The position numbers were made by a program, and so were the translations under genes. A model generated the notes under the pieces. That model did not search any database, was not told where the DNA came from, and saw only the letters and a program-made list of their open reading frames with translations. Of a stretch of 11,750 nt of DNA, positions 5,216-11,750 are shown piece by piece. How positions within the stretch are numbered: position 1 is the stretch's first letter; each line of letters begins with the position of its first letter. The DNA is taken from the NCBI GenBank assembly GCA_021767845.1, contig JAASSQ010000078.1:1-11750 (forward strand), given 5' to 3'. This DNA comes from Roseovarius sp. GTDB taxonomy: Bacteria; Pseudomonadota; Alphaproteobacteria; Rhodobacterales; Rhodobacteraceae.

Positions 5216-7335
5216 CTCCAGAATTTCCCCCAGCTATCCTCGATCTCGGCCCGGCGCGACGGGCGCGTAACGTCGTAAAGCCGCCCCTTGACGTTCAACC
5301 GCCGCCCGCCATCGCGGGTCAGCGACCGCACGACCGCCGTGGGCGCGCGGCGCGACGGTTTGCCCAGCAGCCAGGACAGCGGCGCGGTGATGCGGATGCC
5401 CTTGTCGAACGAGCCTTCGCCGAAATCCTGCGCCGACACATCCGTTTTCGTCGCAAAGGCCCCGACCTTCCAGCCGTTCTCGAATTCCCGGTCCAGCCCG
5501 ATGGTCACGCCCCAGTCGCCTGCCAGGTAGCGCCCGGCATCGACCTGCCCGTGAAACCCGTTGCCGAAATCGTAATAGGCCGAGATATGGCCATTGACCT
5601 GCGGAATGGTTCCGCTCGGTGTCGTGCGGCTGCGCAGGCCGAACCCGCCGTCGAAATCGCGTGGCTCCACGTAATTCACCTCGCCGCCAATGGCCAGCCG
5701 GCTGTCCATCGGGCGCCACAGCACCTCGGCCGAGGCCCCGGCATACATCTGTTCGAAATACCCGACCGAGGCCCGCCCGAACACGTCCGGGGCGACCTGG
5801 GCATATTTCCCGATCGTCAGCCAATCCAGCCGCGGCCCGTCCTCGCGGGCATATTTTGCCGCGTCCGAGCGCACGCGCGGCAGGCGCGAATTGCTGGTCT
5901 GCGTCGTCTCGTCCAGGTTCCCGAACAGCTTGACCGATGTCGCCCCGTCCAGAATCCAGCCGCTGCCCAGCTCGTATTGCCCCCGGAACCGCAGGGCGAC
6001 ATCGGCGCGCACCGGGTTGTCCGGGTCGAACAGGCTGATCCGGGTGAACGGCGCGACGGACCAGTTGAAACGCGGGAATCGGTCGGCCACCGGCTCGGGC
6101 AGCCCGCCGTATTTCAGACCGCTTGAGAACTCCGCGACGGCCAGCGCCTCGTTGGCGGGCGCGTGCTCCAGCCGCTCCAGGTCGCTGCGTTTCAGGCTGG
6201 TGGTCGAGGTCGGAACGCCGCCCTTTTCGGTCAGCGTGATGTGGAACGTCTCGACCGAGGCGGGCAGGATCCGCGTCATGATCCGCGCGGTCCGCCCGAT
6301 CGCCTGCGCGGTCTGGTCATAGGTCGGGTTGTGGATCGCCACATGCGCAACCCGGCCCGAAACATCCAGCCCGACAAGGTTCAGGCCGTCCTGTTTCAGG
6401 GTCTCGCCCAGCGGGCCGGTCAGCGTCTCGCGCGCACCGGCTTGCGTGGCCCAGCCAAGATCGCGCGCCGCGCCCGGATCGCGCACCGCGACCGGCAGCG
6501 GCGCGTCTTCCAGCCCTCCGGGGAACAGCGCCTTCCTGGCATTCAGGCCAAAGGTCAGGCTGATCCCCACGTCCTCGCCGTAAAGCGAATACAGCCGCAG
6601 GTTGGCTTCCGGCGCCATCTTGTAGGTCAGGCTGAAATTCAGCGGCGACTCCCGGTCGAACACGCCGGCGGCCCGCTCGATGTCGTACCCGTCCGACGAA
6701 TACTCGACCGCCACCGCGAACTTGTCGGTCAGGTCATAGGTGAACCCGCCGAAAACGCCGATATCGCCGCGGAACCAGTCCGAGGCATCGACATCGCCGC
6801 CCGTGCCCACATCGGCAAAGCGGAACGGGTCGCGCGACCCGAACCCGTCAAATGAATTGCGCGATCCCAGCCGCCCCCAACCAAGGCCCCCGGTCACGCG
6901 CAGGCGCGGCCCGATGGATTTGGTGGCCACCAGGTATTCCGCGCCCAGAATCCCGGTGCCCAGAAAATCCTGCAGGCCGACGGAAACCGCGGGGTGGTAG
7001 CGGCCTTCCTTCAGCAACCGGAGCTTCAGGTCGAAGCTGCGGTCGTAATAGGTCGAAAAGGATGGCGTCAGGTCTTCGGTCCCGGAATAGCGAAAACTGC
7101 CGCTCAGCCACGGGGTTGCCTGGAAGGTCAGGGTGCTGCGCCCGAACCCGTCGAAATGGAACGCGCTGGCCGAGATCTGGCCTTCCGGCGCCATTTCGGC
7201 GGTCGGCATGTCGATCAGGCCGCCGGGCGTGCCGTAGCTGTTGGTGATCGTGGTGGTCAGTTCCTCGGCAAGGCCCGGCACCGGGCAGGCCGCCAGCGCA
7301 AGAGCCGCCATCCAATTCCTGTGCAAGCGCACCAC
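5212..7335 (-). CDS. yjbH: YjbH/GfcD-family outer-membrane beta-barrel protein for exopolysaccharide export
   Basis: YjbH-family proteins are large predicted outer-membrane beta-barrels tied to exopolysaccharide or capsule secretion. The 707-residue length is near Escherichia coli YjbH (about 700). After a signal peptide (Arg3 and Arg6, then MAALALAACPVPGLA, cleavage near residue 23) comes the family hallmark GTPGGLIDMPTAEMAPEGQ (35-53). Next are TPWLSGSFRYS (74-84), DRSFDLKLRLLKEG (98-111) and VGLQDFLGTGILGAEYLVAT (119-138), a very characteristic series. Alternating aromatic and polar residues through the rest fit barrel strands. I chose GTG 7335, with GGGGA just upstream; GTG 7332 differs by one residue and is equally possible. 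An in-frame GTG at 7395 would put 20 non-signal residues before the signal peptide. The stop overlaps yjbF. It lies 93 bases after ubiB, separated by two hairpins, so it may have its own promoter or an attenuated read-through. Confidence 0.9.
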   Translation of the reverse strand: MVRLHRNWMAALALAACPVPGLAEELTTTITNSYGTPGGLIDMPTAEMAPEGQISASAFHFDGFGRSTLTFQATPWLSGSFRYSGTEDLTPSFSTYYDRSFDLKLRLLKEGRYHPAVSVGLQDFLGTGILGAEYLVATKSIGPRLRVTGGLGWGRLGSRNSFDGFGSRDPFRFADVGTGGDVDASDWFRGDIGVFGGFTYDLTDKFAVAVEYSSDGYDIERAAGVFDRESPLNFSLTYKMAPEANLRLYSLYGEDVGISLTFGLNARKALFPGGLEDAPLPVAVRDPGAARDLGWATQAGARETLTGPLGETLKQDGLNLVGLDVSGRVAHVAIHNPTYDQTAQAIGRTARIMTRILPASVETFHITLTEKGGVPTSTTSLKRSDLERLEHAPANEALAVAEFSSGLKYGGLPEPVADRFPRFNWSVAPFTRISLFDPDNPVRADVALRFRGQYELGSGWILDGATSVKLFGNLDETTQTSNSRLPRVRSDAAKYAREDGPRLDWLTIGKYAQVAPDVFGRASVGYFEQMYAGASAEVLWRPMDSRLAIGGEVNYVEPRDFDGGFGLRSRTTPSGTIPQVNGHISAYYDFGNGFHGQVDAGRYLAGDWGVTIGLDREFENGWKVGAFATKTDVSAQDFGEGSFDKGIRITAPLSWLLGKPSRRAPTAVVRSLTRDGGRRLNVKGRLYDVTRPSRRAEIEDSWGKFWR

Positions 7336-7346
7336 TCGTCCCCACT

Positions 7347-7366
7347 CCGCAAAGATTCCTTTGCGG
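7347..7366 (-). promoter_or_regulatory. Leader stem-loop abutting the yjbH ribosome site
   Basis: CCGCAAAG (7347-7354) and CTTTGCGG (7359-7366) form a perfect 8-bp stem with a 4-base loop. On the yjbH transcript it ends 11 bases before the GTG start, and its last two G residues form part of a possible GGAG ribosome site. It lacks a U-tract, so a role in controlling translation or stabilising the mRNA end is as likely as termination. Confidence 0.5.
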
Positions 7367-7389
7367 CAACCTAGACGAATGTGATTGCC

Positions 7390-7424
7390 CGGCACAACGC
7401 CCTTACCGGGAATTTCTTGTGCCG
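7390..7424 (-). terminator. Long-loop hairpin after ubiB, possible terminator or attenuator
   Basis: CGGCACAA (7390-7397) pairs perfectly with TTGTGCCG (7417-7424). The 19-base loop contains a second short pairing, CCC with GGG. The structure begins 5 bases after the ubiB stop on the minus strand. No U-run follows, so it is a poor intrinsic terminator on its own. Confidence 0.4.
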
Positions 7425-7428
7425 TGTC

Positions 7429-8964
7429 TCAAGCCAGCAGCGCCACTGCCGCCAGCGCCGCGGCCGCCCCCGTCGCCATGCCCCCGGCGGCCCACAGGGC
7501 GGGGATCAGGCGGCTGGCCCTCTGCGGCGGCTCGACCGGCATGGATTGCCGGATCAGCGCGTTTTCCACGATCGACGGCAGGCGCGGCCCGTAGCGCGTC
7601 AGCACCTCCAGCGTCTTTTTCAGATCGCGCAGCGCGGCCTGCGGGCCGATATTCTTGCGGATGTAATCCTCGACCACGGGCCGCGCGACCTGCCAGATGT
7701 TGATCTGCGGGTTCAGGCTCCGCGCCACGCCCTCGACCACCACCATCGTGCGTTGCAGCAGGATCAGTTCGGTGCGGGTTTCCATCCCAAACCGCTCGGT
7801 CACCTCGAACAGGTAGCTCAGCAGCTTGCCCATGGAAATCTTGCTGGCGTCCATGCCGAAGATCGGCTCGCCCACGGCGCGCAGCGCGCGGGCGAACTCG
7901 TCCACGTCGCGGTCGGCGGGCACGTAGCCGGCCTCGAAATGCACCTCCGCGACGCGCCGGTAATCGCGCTTGATGAAGCCATACAGGATCTCGGCATAGA
8001 CCTTGCGGGTATATTCGTCGATATGCCCCATGATCCCGAAATCATAGGCGACGATCTCGCCCGAGGGGGCGACCTTCAGGTTGCCCTGGTGCATGTCGGC
8101 GTGGAAATACCCGTCGCGCAGCGCATGGCTCAGGAACAGTTGCAGCACCCGCTCGCCCAGTGTCACGCGGTCATGCCCGGCGGCATCCAGCGCCGCGTTG
8201 TCGCCCAGCGGCGTGCCGTCCACCCATGTCATCGTCATGACGCGGCGGCCAGACAGCGGCCACATCACCTGCGGCAGCCCGAACCCCTCGTCATCGGCGG
8301 TGTTGGCCGCGAACTCGCTGGCCGAGGCCGCCTCAAGCCGCAAATCCAGCTCGCCCATGACGACGCCCTCGAAATGGGCGATCACGTCCGTGGGGCGCAG
8401 GCGGCGCGAGCCCGGCGACAACAGCTCGATGGTGCGCGCGGCGAAATAGAAGGCGTCGATGTCCCGGCGAAAGGCCCGCTCGATCCCCGGCCGCAGCACC
8501 TTGACCGCCACCGCCTCGCCGGTGTCGCGCAGCCGCGCGCTGTGGACCTGCGCGATCGAGGCCGCGGCCACCGGATCGCTGAAATCGTCGAACACCGCGT
8601 CCACCGGCTCGCCAAGTTGCTCGGCCACCACCCGCTTGGCATCGCCCACCGAAAAGGGCGGCAGCTTGTCCTGCAGCACCCGCAACTGCGTGGCCAGCTC
8701 GTCGCCCACCAGGTCGGGCCGCGTGGACAGGATCTGCCCGAACTTGATATAGGCCGGGCCCAGCGCCGTCAGCGCGCGGGTCGCGGGGGGCATGGCGGGG
8801 TCGCCCCGGTAGCCCAGCCACTGAAACGGCCAGGCCAGAACCCGCATCGTCACCCGCACCAGCGGCGGCGCGTCGAAGGCGTCCATCACCTTCGCCATGG
8901 CGCCCGTCCGCTCCAGCGTGGCGCCGGTGCGGATCAGCCTCAGGATATTGTGCGGCCCCCGCAT
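7429..8964 (-). CDS. ubiB: Ubiquinone biosynthesis protein UbiB (atypical kinase/ATPase)
   Basis: UbiB is a membrane-associated atypical kinase of the ADCK/COQ8 family needed for ubiquinone synthesis. It is thought to act as an ATPase that helps extract or organise the lipid intermediates. The 511-residue protein shows the family signature YIKFGQILSTRPD (KxGQ at 74-77), the Ala-rich nucleotide loop AAASIAQVHSA (133-143) that replaces the Gly-rich loop of ordinary kinases, Lys155 in AVKVLRPG, the catalytic FHADMHQGN (287-295) and the metal-binding DFG (308-310). A hydrophobic C-terminal segment rich in Ala, Gly and Leu (about 485-511) should anchor it in the inner membrane. The length is a little below Escherichia coli UbiB (about 546). 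The ATG follows the ubiE stop with no base between (TGA then ATG), so the two are translated as a pair. Confidence 0.96.
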   Translation of the reverse strand: MRGPHNILRLIRTGATLERTGAMAKVMDAFDAPPLVRVTMRVLAWPFQWLGYRGDPAMPPATRALTALGPAYIKFGQILSTRPDLVGDELATQLRVLQDKLPPFSVGDAKRVVAEQLGEPVDAVFDDFSDPVAAASIAQVHSARLRDTGEAVAVKVLRPGIERAFRRDIDAFYFAARTIELLSPGSRRLRPTDVIAHFEGVVMGELDLRLEAASASEFAANTADDEGFGLPQVMWPLSGRRVMTMTWVDGTPLGDNAALDAAGHDRVTLGERVLQLFLSHALRDGYFHADMHQGNLKVAPSGEIVAYDFGIMGHIDEYTRKVYAEILYGFIKRDYRRVAEVHFEAGYVPADRDVDEFARALRAVGEPIFGMDASKISMGKLLSYLFEVTERFGMETRTELILLQRTMVVVEGVARSLNPQINIWQVARPVVEDYIRKNIGPQAALRDLKKTLEVLTRYGPRLPSIVENALIRQSMPVEPPQRASRLIPALWAAGGMATGAAAALAAVALLA

Positions 8965-9708
8965 TCAGAGCTTCCAGCCCGAATGCAGGCAGGCAATCCC
9001 GAGGCTCAGGTTGCGATACTTGGCGTTGCCGAACCCGGCGGCCCTGACCATCTCCAGAAAGGTGTCCTGGTCGGGAAAGCGGCGGATCGATTCCACCAGG
9101 TATTGATAGCTGTCGCGATCGCCCGCGATGGCCTGCCCCATGCGCGGGATGATGTGGAACGAATACAGATCATAAGCCCATTGCATCAGGTCGTTGGGGA
9201 TCTGGCTGAACTCCAGCACCATCAGCCGTCCGCCGGGCCTCAGCACGCGATACGCCTCGTTCAGCGCCTCCTGCGGGCGTGTCACGTTCCGAATTCCGAA
9301 ACTGATCGTGTAGACATCGAAACTGTTGTCCTCGAACGGCAGCGCCATCGCGTCGCCCACGACCCAGTCCAGGCTGTCGCCCATCTGCGCCGCCTCGGCC
9401 CGCTTGCGCCCCTCGATCAGCATCGGCTCGGTCAGGTCCAGCACCGTGGCATGGCCGTGCCCCGCCCGCTTGAGGAAGCGGAAGGCAATGTCCCCGGTGC
9501 CGCCCGCCACGTCCAGCAGCCGCTGCCCGGGACGCGGCGCCAGCCAATCCATCATCGCGTCTTTCCAGAGGCGGTGGATGCCGAAGGACATCGCGTCGTT
9601 CATCACGTCGTATTTCGACGCGACCGAGCCGAACACGCCCCGCACGCGGTCCGCCTTCTCGGCCTCGGGCACCTCCTGAAATCCGAAATGGGTGGTTTTC
9701 TCGTTCAT
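8965..9708 (-). CDS. ubiE: Ubiquinone/menaquinone methyltransferase UbiE
   Basis: UbiE is the SAM-dependent C-methyltransferase of quinone synthesis; in ubiquinone-making bacteria it methylates the benzoquinol ring (2-polyprenyl-6-methoxy-1,4-benzoquinol). The 247-residue product matches the usual size (Escherichia coli 251). It has the first family signature YDVMNDAMSFGIHRLWK (33-49), the SAM-binding motif LLDVAGGTGDIA (64-75), GDAMALPF (118-125), SFGIRNVTRP (136-145) and the second signature RVLRPGGRLMVLEFS (154-168). All are intact. ATG 9708 is preceded by GGA 6 bases away. It is the first gene of a ubiE-ubiB unit, divergent from mutM, with a plausible promoter in the 94-base gap. The call is secure. 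Confidence 0.97.
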   Translation of the reverse strand: MNEKTTHFGFQEVPEAEKADRVRGVFGSVASKYDVMNDAMSFGIHRLWKDAMMDWLAPRPGQRLLDVAGGTGDIAFRFLKRAGHGHATVLDLTEPMLIEGRKRAEAAQMGDSLDWVVGDAMALPFEDNSFDVYTISFGIRNVTRPQEALNEAYRVLRPGGRLMVLEFSQIPNDLMQWAYDLYSFHIIPRMGQAIAGDRDSYQYLVESIRRFPDQDTFLEMVRAAGFGNAKYRNLSLGIACLHSGWKL

Positions 9709-9722
9709 CGCGTGTCCGGGCC

Positions 9723-9751
9723 TTGCCGTTCCGATCTCTCGCCCTTCTTAT
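9723..9751 (+). promoter_or_regulatory. Candidate sigma-70 promoter for mutM
   Basis: TTGCCG (9723-9728), 17 bases, then TCTTAT (9746-9751), each matching the consensus at four of six positions. It lies about 50 bases before the mutM start codon. The -10 box sits in the loop of a small hairpin, CGCCCT (9740-9745) with AGGGCG (9752-9757), and shares bases with the opposing ubiE -10 box. Confidence 0.4.
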
Positions 9752-9774
9752 AGGGCGCCGGTGGGTGGTTACAA
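9747..9774 (-). promoter_or_regulatory. Candidate sigma-70 promoter for ubiE-ubiB
   Basis: Read on the minus strand, TTGTAA (9774-9769) and TATAAG (9752-9747) are separated by 16 bases. The boxes match the consensus at four and five of six positions. The -10 box lies 38 bases before the ubiE start. It overlaps the candidate mutM -10 box on the other strand. Confidence 0.5.
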
Positions 9775-9802
9775 TGCACCCCGTTCGCACGAGGACCGCA
9801 CC

Positions 9803-10654
9803 ATGCCCGAATTGCCAGAGGTTGAGACAGTCCGCCGCGGCCTCGCCCCCGCGATGGAAGGCGCCGCGATCGCCCGCGCGCAGGTCAACCGTCCCGACCT
9901 GCGCTGGCCGCTGCCGCCCGACATGGCCGCGCGGCTGACGGGCAGGACGGTGCTGGCGCTGCGGCGGCGGTCGAAATACATCCTGGCCGATCTCGACTCG
10001 GGCGAAACGCTGCTCGTGCACCTTGGCATGTCGGGCCGCATGACGGTTTCGGGCGACCCGCTGGGTGTCTTCCACCACGACCACCCCGCGCCGGCGAAAC
10101 ATGACCATGTCGTGCTCGACATGGAGAACGGCGCGCGCATCACCTTCAACGATCCGCGCCGCTTCGGCGCGATGGACCTGATCGCGACGGCGCAAACCGA
10201 CGCGCACCCGCTGTTGCAGAAACTCGGCCCCGAACCTTTGGGCAACGGGTTCGACGAGACCTACCTCGCCGATGCGCTCGCGGGCCGCAACACGCCGATC
10301 AAATCCGCGCTTCTGGATCAGCGAATCGTCGCGGGGCTGGGCAATATCTATGTCTGCGAGGCGCTCTTTCGTGCGCGGATCTCCCCGCGCCGCCGTGCCC
10401 GCAACATCGGTCGCCGCCGCGCCGCGGCGCTGGTCCCCGTCATCCGCGACGTGCTGCGCGACGCGATCGCGGCGGGCGGCTCCTCGCTGCGCGATTTCCG
10501 TCAGGCACACGGGGAACTTGGCTATTTCCAGCACCGTTTCGACGTCTATGACCGCGAGGGCGAACTCTGCCGCACCGACGGCTGCGACGCCCGCGTGAAA
10601 CGCATCGTGCAGTCCGGCCGCTCCAGTTTCTACTGCCCCTCCTGTCAAAGATGA
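9803..10654 (+). CDS. mutM: Formamidopyrimidine-DNA glycosylase MutM (Fpg)
   Basis: MutM removes 8-oxoguanine and ring-opened purines from oxidised DNA and cleaves the abasic site by beta,delta-elimination, starting base-excision repair. ATG 9803 gives the universal MPELPEVE N-terminus: Pro2 becomes the catalytic N-terminal proline after Met removal, with Glu3 beside it. GAGG lies 8 bases upstream. Other features of the 283-residue protein are RRRSKYI with the catalytic Lys58, HLGMSGRM (73-80), NDPRRFG (116-122), the helix-two-turn-helix region (about 171-196, with LDQRIVAGLGNIYVCEALF) and GGSSLRDF (225-232). The C-terminal zinc finger uses Cys256, Cys261, Cys278 and Cys281 around RIVQSGRSSFYC. 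The first pair is spaced C-x4-C rather than the C-x2-C of Escherichia coli, which I recall as usual in alphaproteobacteria. All catalytic residues are present. Frames open upstream of this start are not credible. Confidence 0.97.
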   Translation: MPELPEVETVRRGLAPAMEGAAIARAQVNRPDLRWPLPPDMAARLTGRTVLALRRRSKYILADLDSGETLLVHLGMSGRMTVSGDPLGVFHHDHPAPAKHDHVVLDMENGARITFNDPRRFGAMDLIATAQTDAHPLLQKLGPEPLGNGFDETYLADALAGRNTPIKSALLDQRIVAGLGNIYVCEALFRARISPRRRARNIGRRRAAALVPVIRDVLRDAIAAGGSSLRDFRQAHGELGYFQHRFDVYDREGELCRTDGCDARVKRIVQSGRSSFYCPSCQR

Positions 10655-10669
10655 GGTTGATCCGCCCGC

Positions 10670-10692
10670 GAACGGTGGTAAGGAATCCGTTC
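10670..10692. promoter_or_regulatory. Inverted repeat between mutM and the enoyl-CoA hydratase gene
   Basis: GAACGG (10670-10675) and CCGTTC (10687-10692) are perfect inverse copies 11 bases apart, in the 65-base gap. It may be an operator or a weak hairpin. There is no T-run, and I see no clear promoter boxes next to it. Confidence 0.25.
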
Positions 10693-10719
10693 TGACAGCA
10701 ACAAGCGAAAGCAGATTTC

Positions 10720-11496
10720 ATGGCCTATGAGACGATCATCGTCGAAATAGAAGACCACGTCGCCCTCATCAAACTCAATCGCCCCGAAGCCCTGAACGCG
10801 CTCAATGACCAGCTCATGACCGAGCTGTGCAAGGCGCTGAAGGATGCGCAGGCGAACGAGAAGGTGCGCTGCATCATCCTGACCGGCTCGGACAAGGCCT
10901 TCGCCGCCGGGGCCGACATCAAGATGATGAGCGGCAAGGGCTTCGTCGATGTGTTTTCCGAAGATCTCTTCGGCCCGGAAAGCGCCACGATCATGGGGAT
11001 TCGCAAGCCGATCATCGCGGCGGTCTCCGGCTATGCCCTCGGGGGCGGCTGCGAGCTGGCGATGATGTGCGATTTCATCATCGCGTCGGACACCGCGAAA
11101 TTCGGCCAGCCCGAGATCAATCTCGGCGTCATGGCGGGCCTCGGCGGCAGCCAGCGCCTGACGCGCTTCATCGGCAAGTCCAAGGCGATGGACATGAACC
11201 TCACCGGCCGGTTCATGGACGCAGACGAGGCCGAACGCTCGGGCCTGGTCAGCCGCGTGGTCCCGGTCAAGAAGCTGCTGGAAGAAGCCCGCAGCGCCGC
11301 CGACAAGATCGCGGAGAAATCCATGGTCACGACGATGGCCGTGAAGGAATCGGTGAACCGGTCCTATGAAACCACGCTGCGCGAAGGCCTGTTGTTCGAG
11401 CGTCGCGTCTTCCACTCGCTCTTCGCGACCGAGGACCAGTCCGAAGGCATGGCCGCCTTCGTCGAAAAGCGCGAACCGCAGTTCCGCGACAAGTAA
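10720..11496 (+). CDS. Short-chain enoyl-CoA hydratase (crotonase family)
   Basis: This enzyme adds water to trans-2-enoyl-CoA to form 3-hydroxyacyl-CoA, the second step of fatty-acid beta-oxidation and of related acyl-CoA pathways. The 258-residue crotonase-fold protein shows LNRPEALNALN (19-29), the oxyanion-hole stretch AFAAGADIKMM (60-70), and GYALGGGCELAMMCD (104-118) with PEINLGVMAGLGGSQRL (131-147). Glu112 and Glu132 are spaced exactly 20 apart, as are the two catalytic glutamates (144 and 164) of rat mitochondrial hydratase. This favours a true hydratase over isomerase or dehalogenase relatives. The extended LFERRVFHSLFATEDQSEGM (near 225-245) is also typical. The length matches the single-domain family. 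The ribosome site before ATG 10720 is weak. It follows mutM by 65 bases on the same strand and ends at a strong terminator. Confidence 0.93.
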   Translation: MAYETIIVEIEDHVALIKLNRPEALNALNDQLMTELCKALKDAQANEKVRCIILTGSDKAFAAGADIKMMSGKGFVDVFSEDLFGPESATIMGIRKPIIAAVSGYALGGGCELAMMCDFIIASDTAKFGQPEINLGVMAGLGGSQRLTRFIGKSKAMDMNLTGRFMDADEAERSGLVSRVVPVKKLLEEARSAADKIAEKSMVTTMAVKESVNRSYETTLREGLLFERRVFHSLFATEDQSEGMAAFVEKREPQFRDK

Positions 11497-11518
11497 CCGG
11501 GGTCGTCCCGGTCTTGCC

Positions 11519-11552
11519 AAAGGGCGCGCCCGGCCAGCGGCGCGCCCTTTTT
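11519..11552 (+). terminator. Strong intrinsic terminator after the enoyl-CoA hydratase gene
   Basis: AAAGGGCGCGCC (11519-11530) pairs perfectly over 12 bases with GGCGCGCCCTTT (11539-11550) around an 8-base loop, and the T-run extends to five. It starts 22 bases past the stop codon, the layout of a Rho-independent terminator. Confidence 0.95.
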
Positions 11553-11750
11553 GGTGCACGGAGCGACAGGGGCTGCAAGGGTCCCGCGCGAATAGCGGCC
11601 GCAGGCCGCCGCGCAATCGCCGGCGCGCCCCCACGCGGCGGCGATATGGTTGCCGTATATGCTTCGTTCGGATTTCGTTCGGTTTTGGCCGGGATAAACC
11701 GCACAGACCAGCCGAAGCATCGCCCCCGCGCGCGCCGTCGATCACCCGGC
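11553..11750. other. Intergenic leader up to the right edge, no gene seen
   Basis: I see no coding region or RNA gene that I can support here. The stretch has a GC-rich hairpin, GCGGCC (11595-11600) with GGCCGC (11604-11609). It also has two copies of TTCGTTCGG, at 11663-11671 and 11674-11682, an 11-base period, and ATGCTTCG (11659-11666) with its inverse CGAAGCAT at 11713-11720. The drop in GC around 11645-11700 suggests a promoter region for a gene beyond the edge. In Rhodobacterales I would expect rpsT and dnaA next, but this cannot be shown from the window. Confidence 0.4.

Noticed and set aside
4451..5278. A 275-codon plus-strand frame opposite yjbF
   Set aside because: It begins inside the bidirectional terminator region and mirrors yjbF, which has a lipobox and family motifs.
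7336..7395. Extended yjbH start at GTG 7395
   Set aside because: It would place 20 residues ahead of a normal signal peptide, and the codon lies inside a hairpin just after ubiB.
7381..9753. A 790-codon open frame on the plus strand opposite ubiB and ubiE
   Set aside because: It mirrors two conserved genes. The His/Arg/Gln-rich translation is the usual antisense by-product of GC-rich coding DNA.
9170..10648. A 492-codon minus-strand frame spanning mutM and part of ubiE
   Set aside because: It is antisense to mutM and out of frame within ubiE, crossing their divergent promoter gap. No motifs are visible.
10645..11745. A 366-codon open frame on the minus strand opposite the enoyl-CoA hydratase gene
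   Set aside because: It runs through a strong terminator and a conserved gene, and its translation has no family character.
1..11750. tRNA or rRNA genes, CRISPR repeats, insertion sequences, prophage or defence genes
   Set aside because: I looked on both strands and saw no cloverleaf, spaced-repeat, transposase or integrase signature. The coding content is fully explained by chromosomal families.

Overview
The window looks like the chromosome of a high-GC alphaproteobacterium, most probably a member of the Rhodobacterales (Rhodobacter/Roseobacter group). This rests on the very high GC content, strong third-position GC, the protein sequence character, and the gene partners: a flagellar block with a stand-alone FlgJ-type rod-binding protein, the ubiE-ubiB pair divergent from mutM, and an enoyl-CoA hydratase following mutM. 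The taxonomic call is inference; there is no rRNA or tRNA in the window to anchor it.

Region 1 (1-3925) is flagellar. On the minus strand a short rod-binding protein (FlgJ-type) overlaps a FlgN-like export chaperone gene that runs off the left edge. Divergently, on the plus strand, fliK (hook-length control) is followed 12 bases later by flgD (hook-cap scaffold) and then by a small-molecule kinase of the choline/aminoglycoside phosphotransferase fold with no obvious flagellar role.

Region 2 (3926-7428) is a YjbEFGH/Gfc-like exopolysaccharide secretion locus. A small exported Gly/Ala-rich protein resembling YjbE/GfcA lies on the plus strand. It converges on a minus-strand yjbH-yjbF pair (outer-membrane beta-barrel protein plus lipoprotein, start and stop overlapping by ATGA). 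A perfect hairpin flanked by A and T runs can end transcription from both sides. No yjbG/gfcC is present in the window. The sequence before the yjbE-like gene carries a perfect 16-bp palindrome, and the ubiB-yjbH gap carries two strong stem-loops.

Region 3 (7429-11496) is conserved housekeeping. ubiE and ubiB (ubiquinone biosynthesis) abut on the minus strand. mutM (8-oxoguanine/Fapy DNA glycosylase) is divergent from ubiE across a 94-base gap that can hold two overlapping promoters. An enoyl-CoA hydratase follows mutM and ends at a 12-bp-stem intrinsic terminator. The last ~200 bases contain no gene I can support and are probably the leader of the next gene.

I find no CRISPR array, insertion sequence, prophage, toxin-antitoxin pair or recognisable defence system. 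Nearly every base is accounted for by known families. The least-explained parts are the yjbE-like gene and its palindrome, the structured ubiB-yjbH leader, and the kinase behind flgD.
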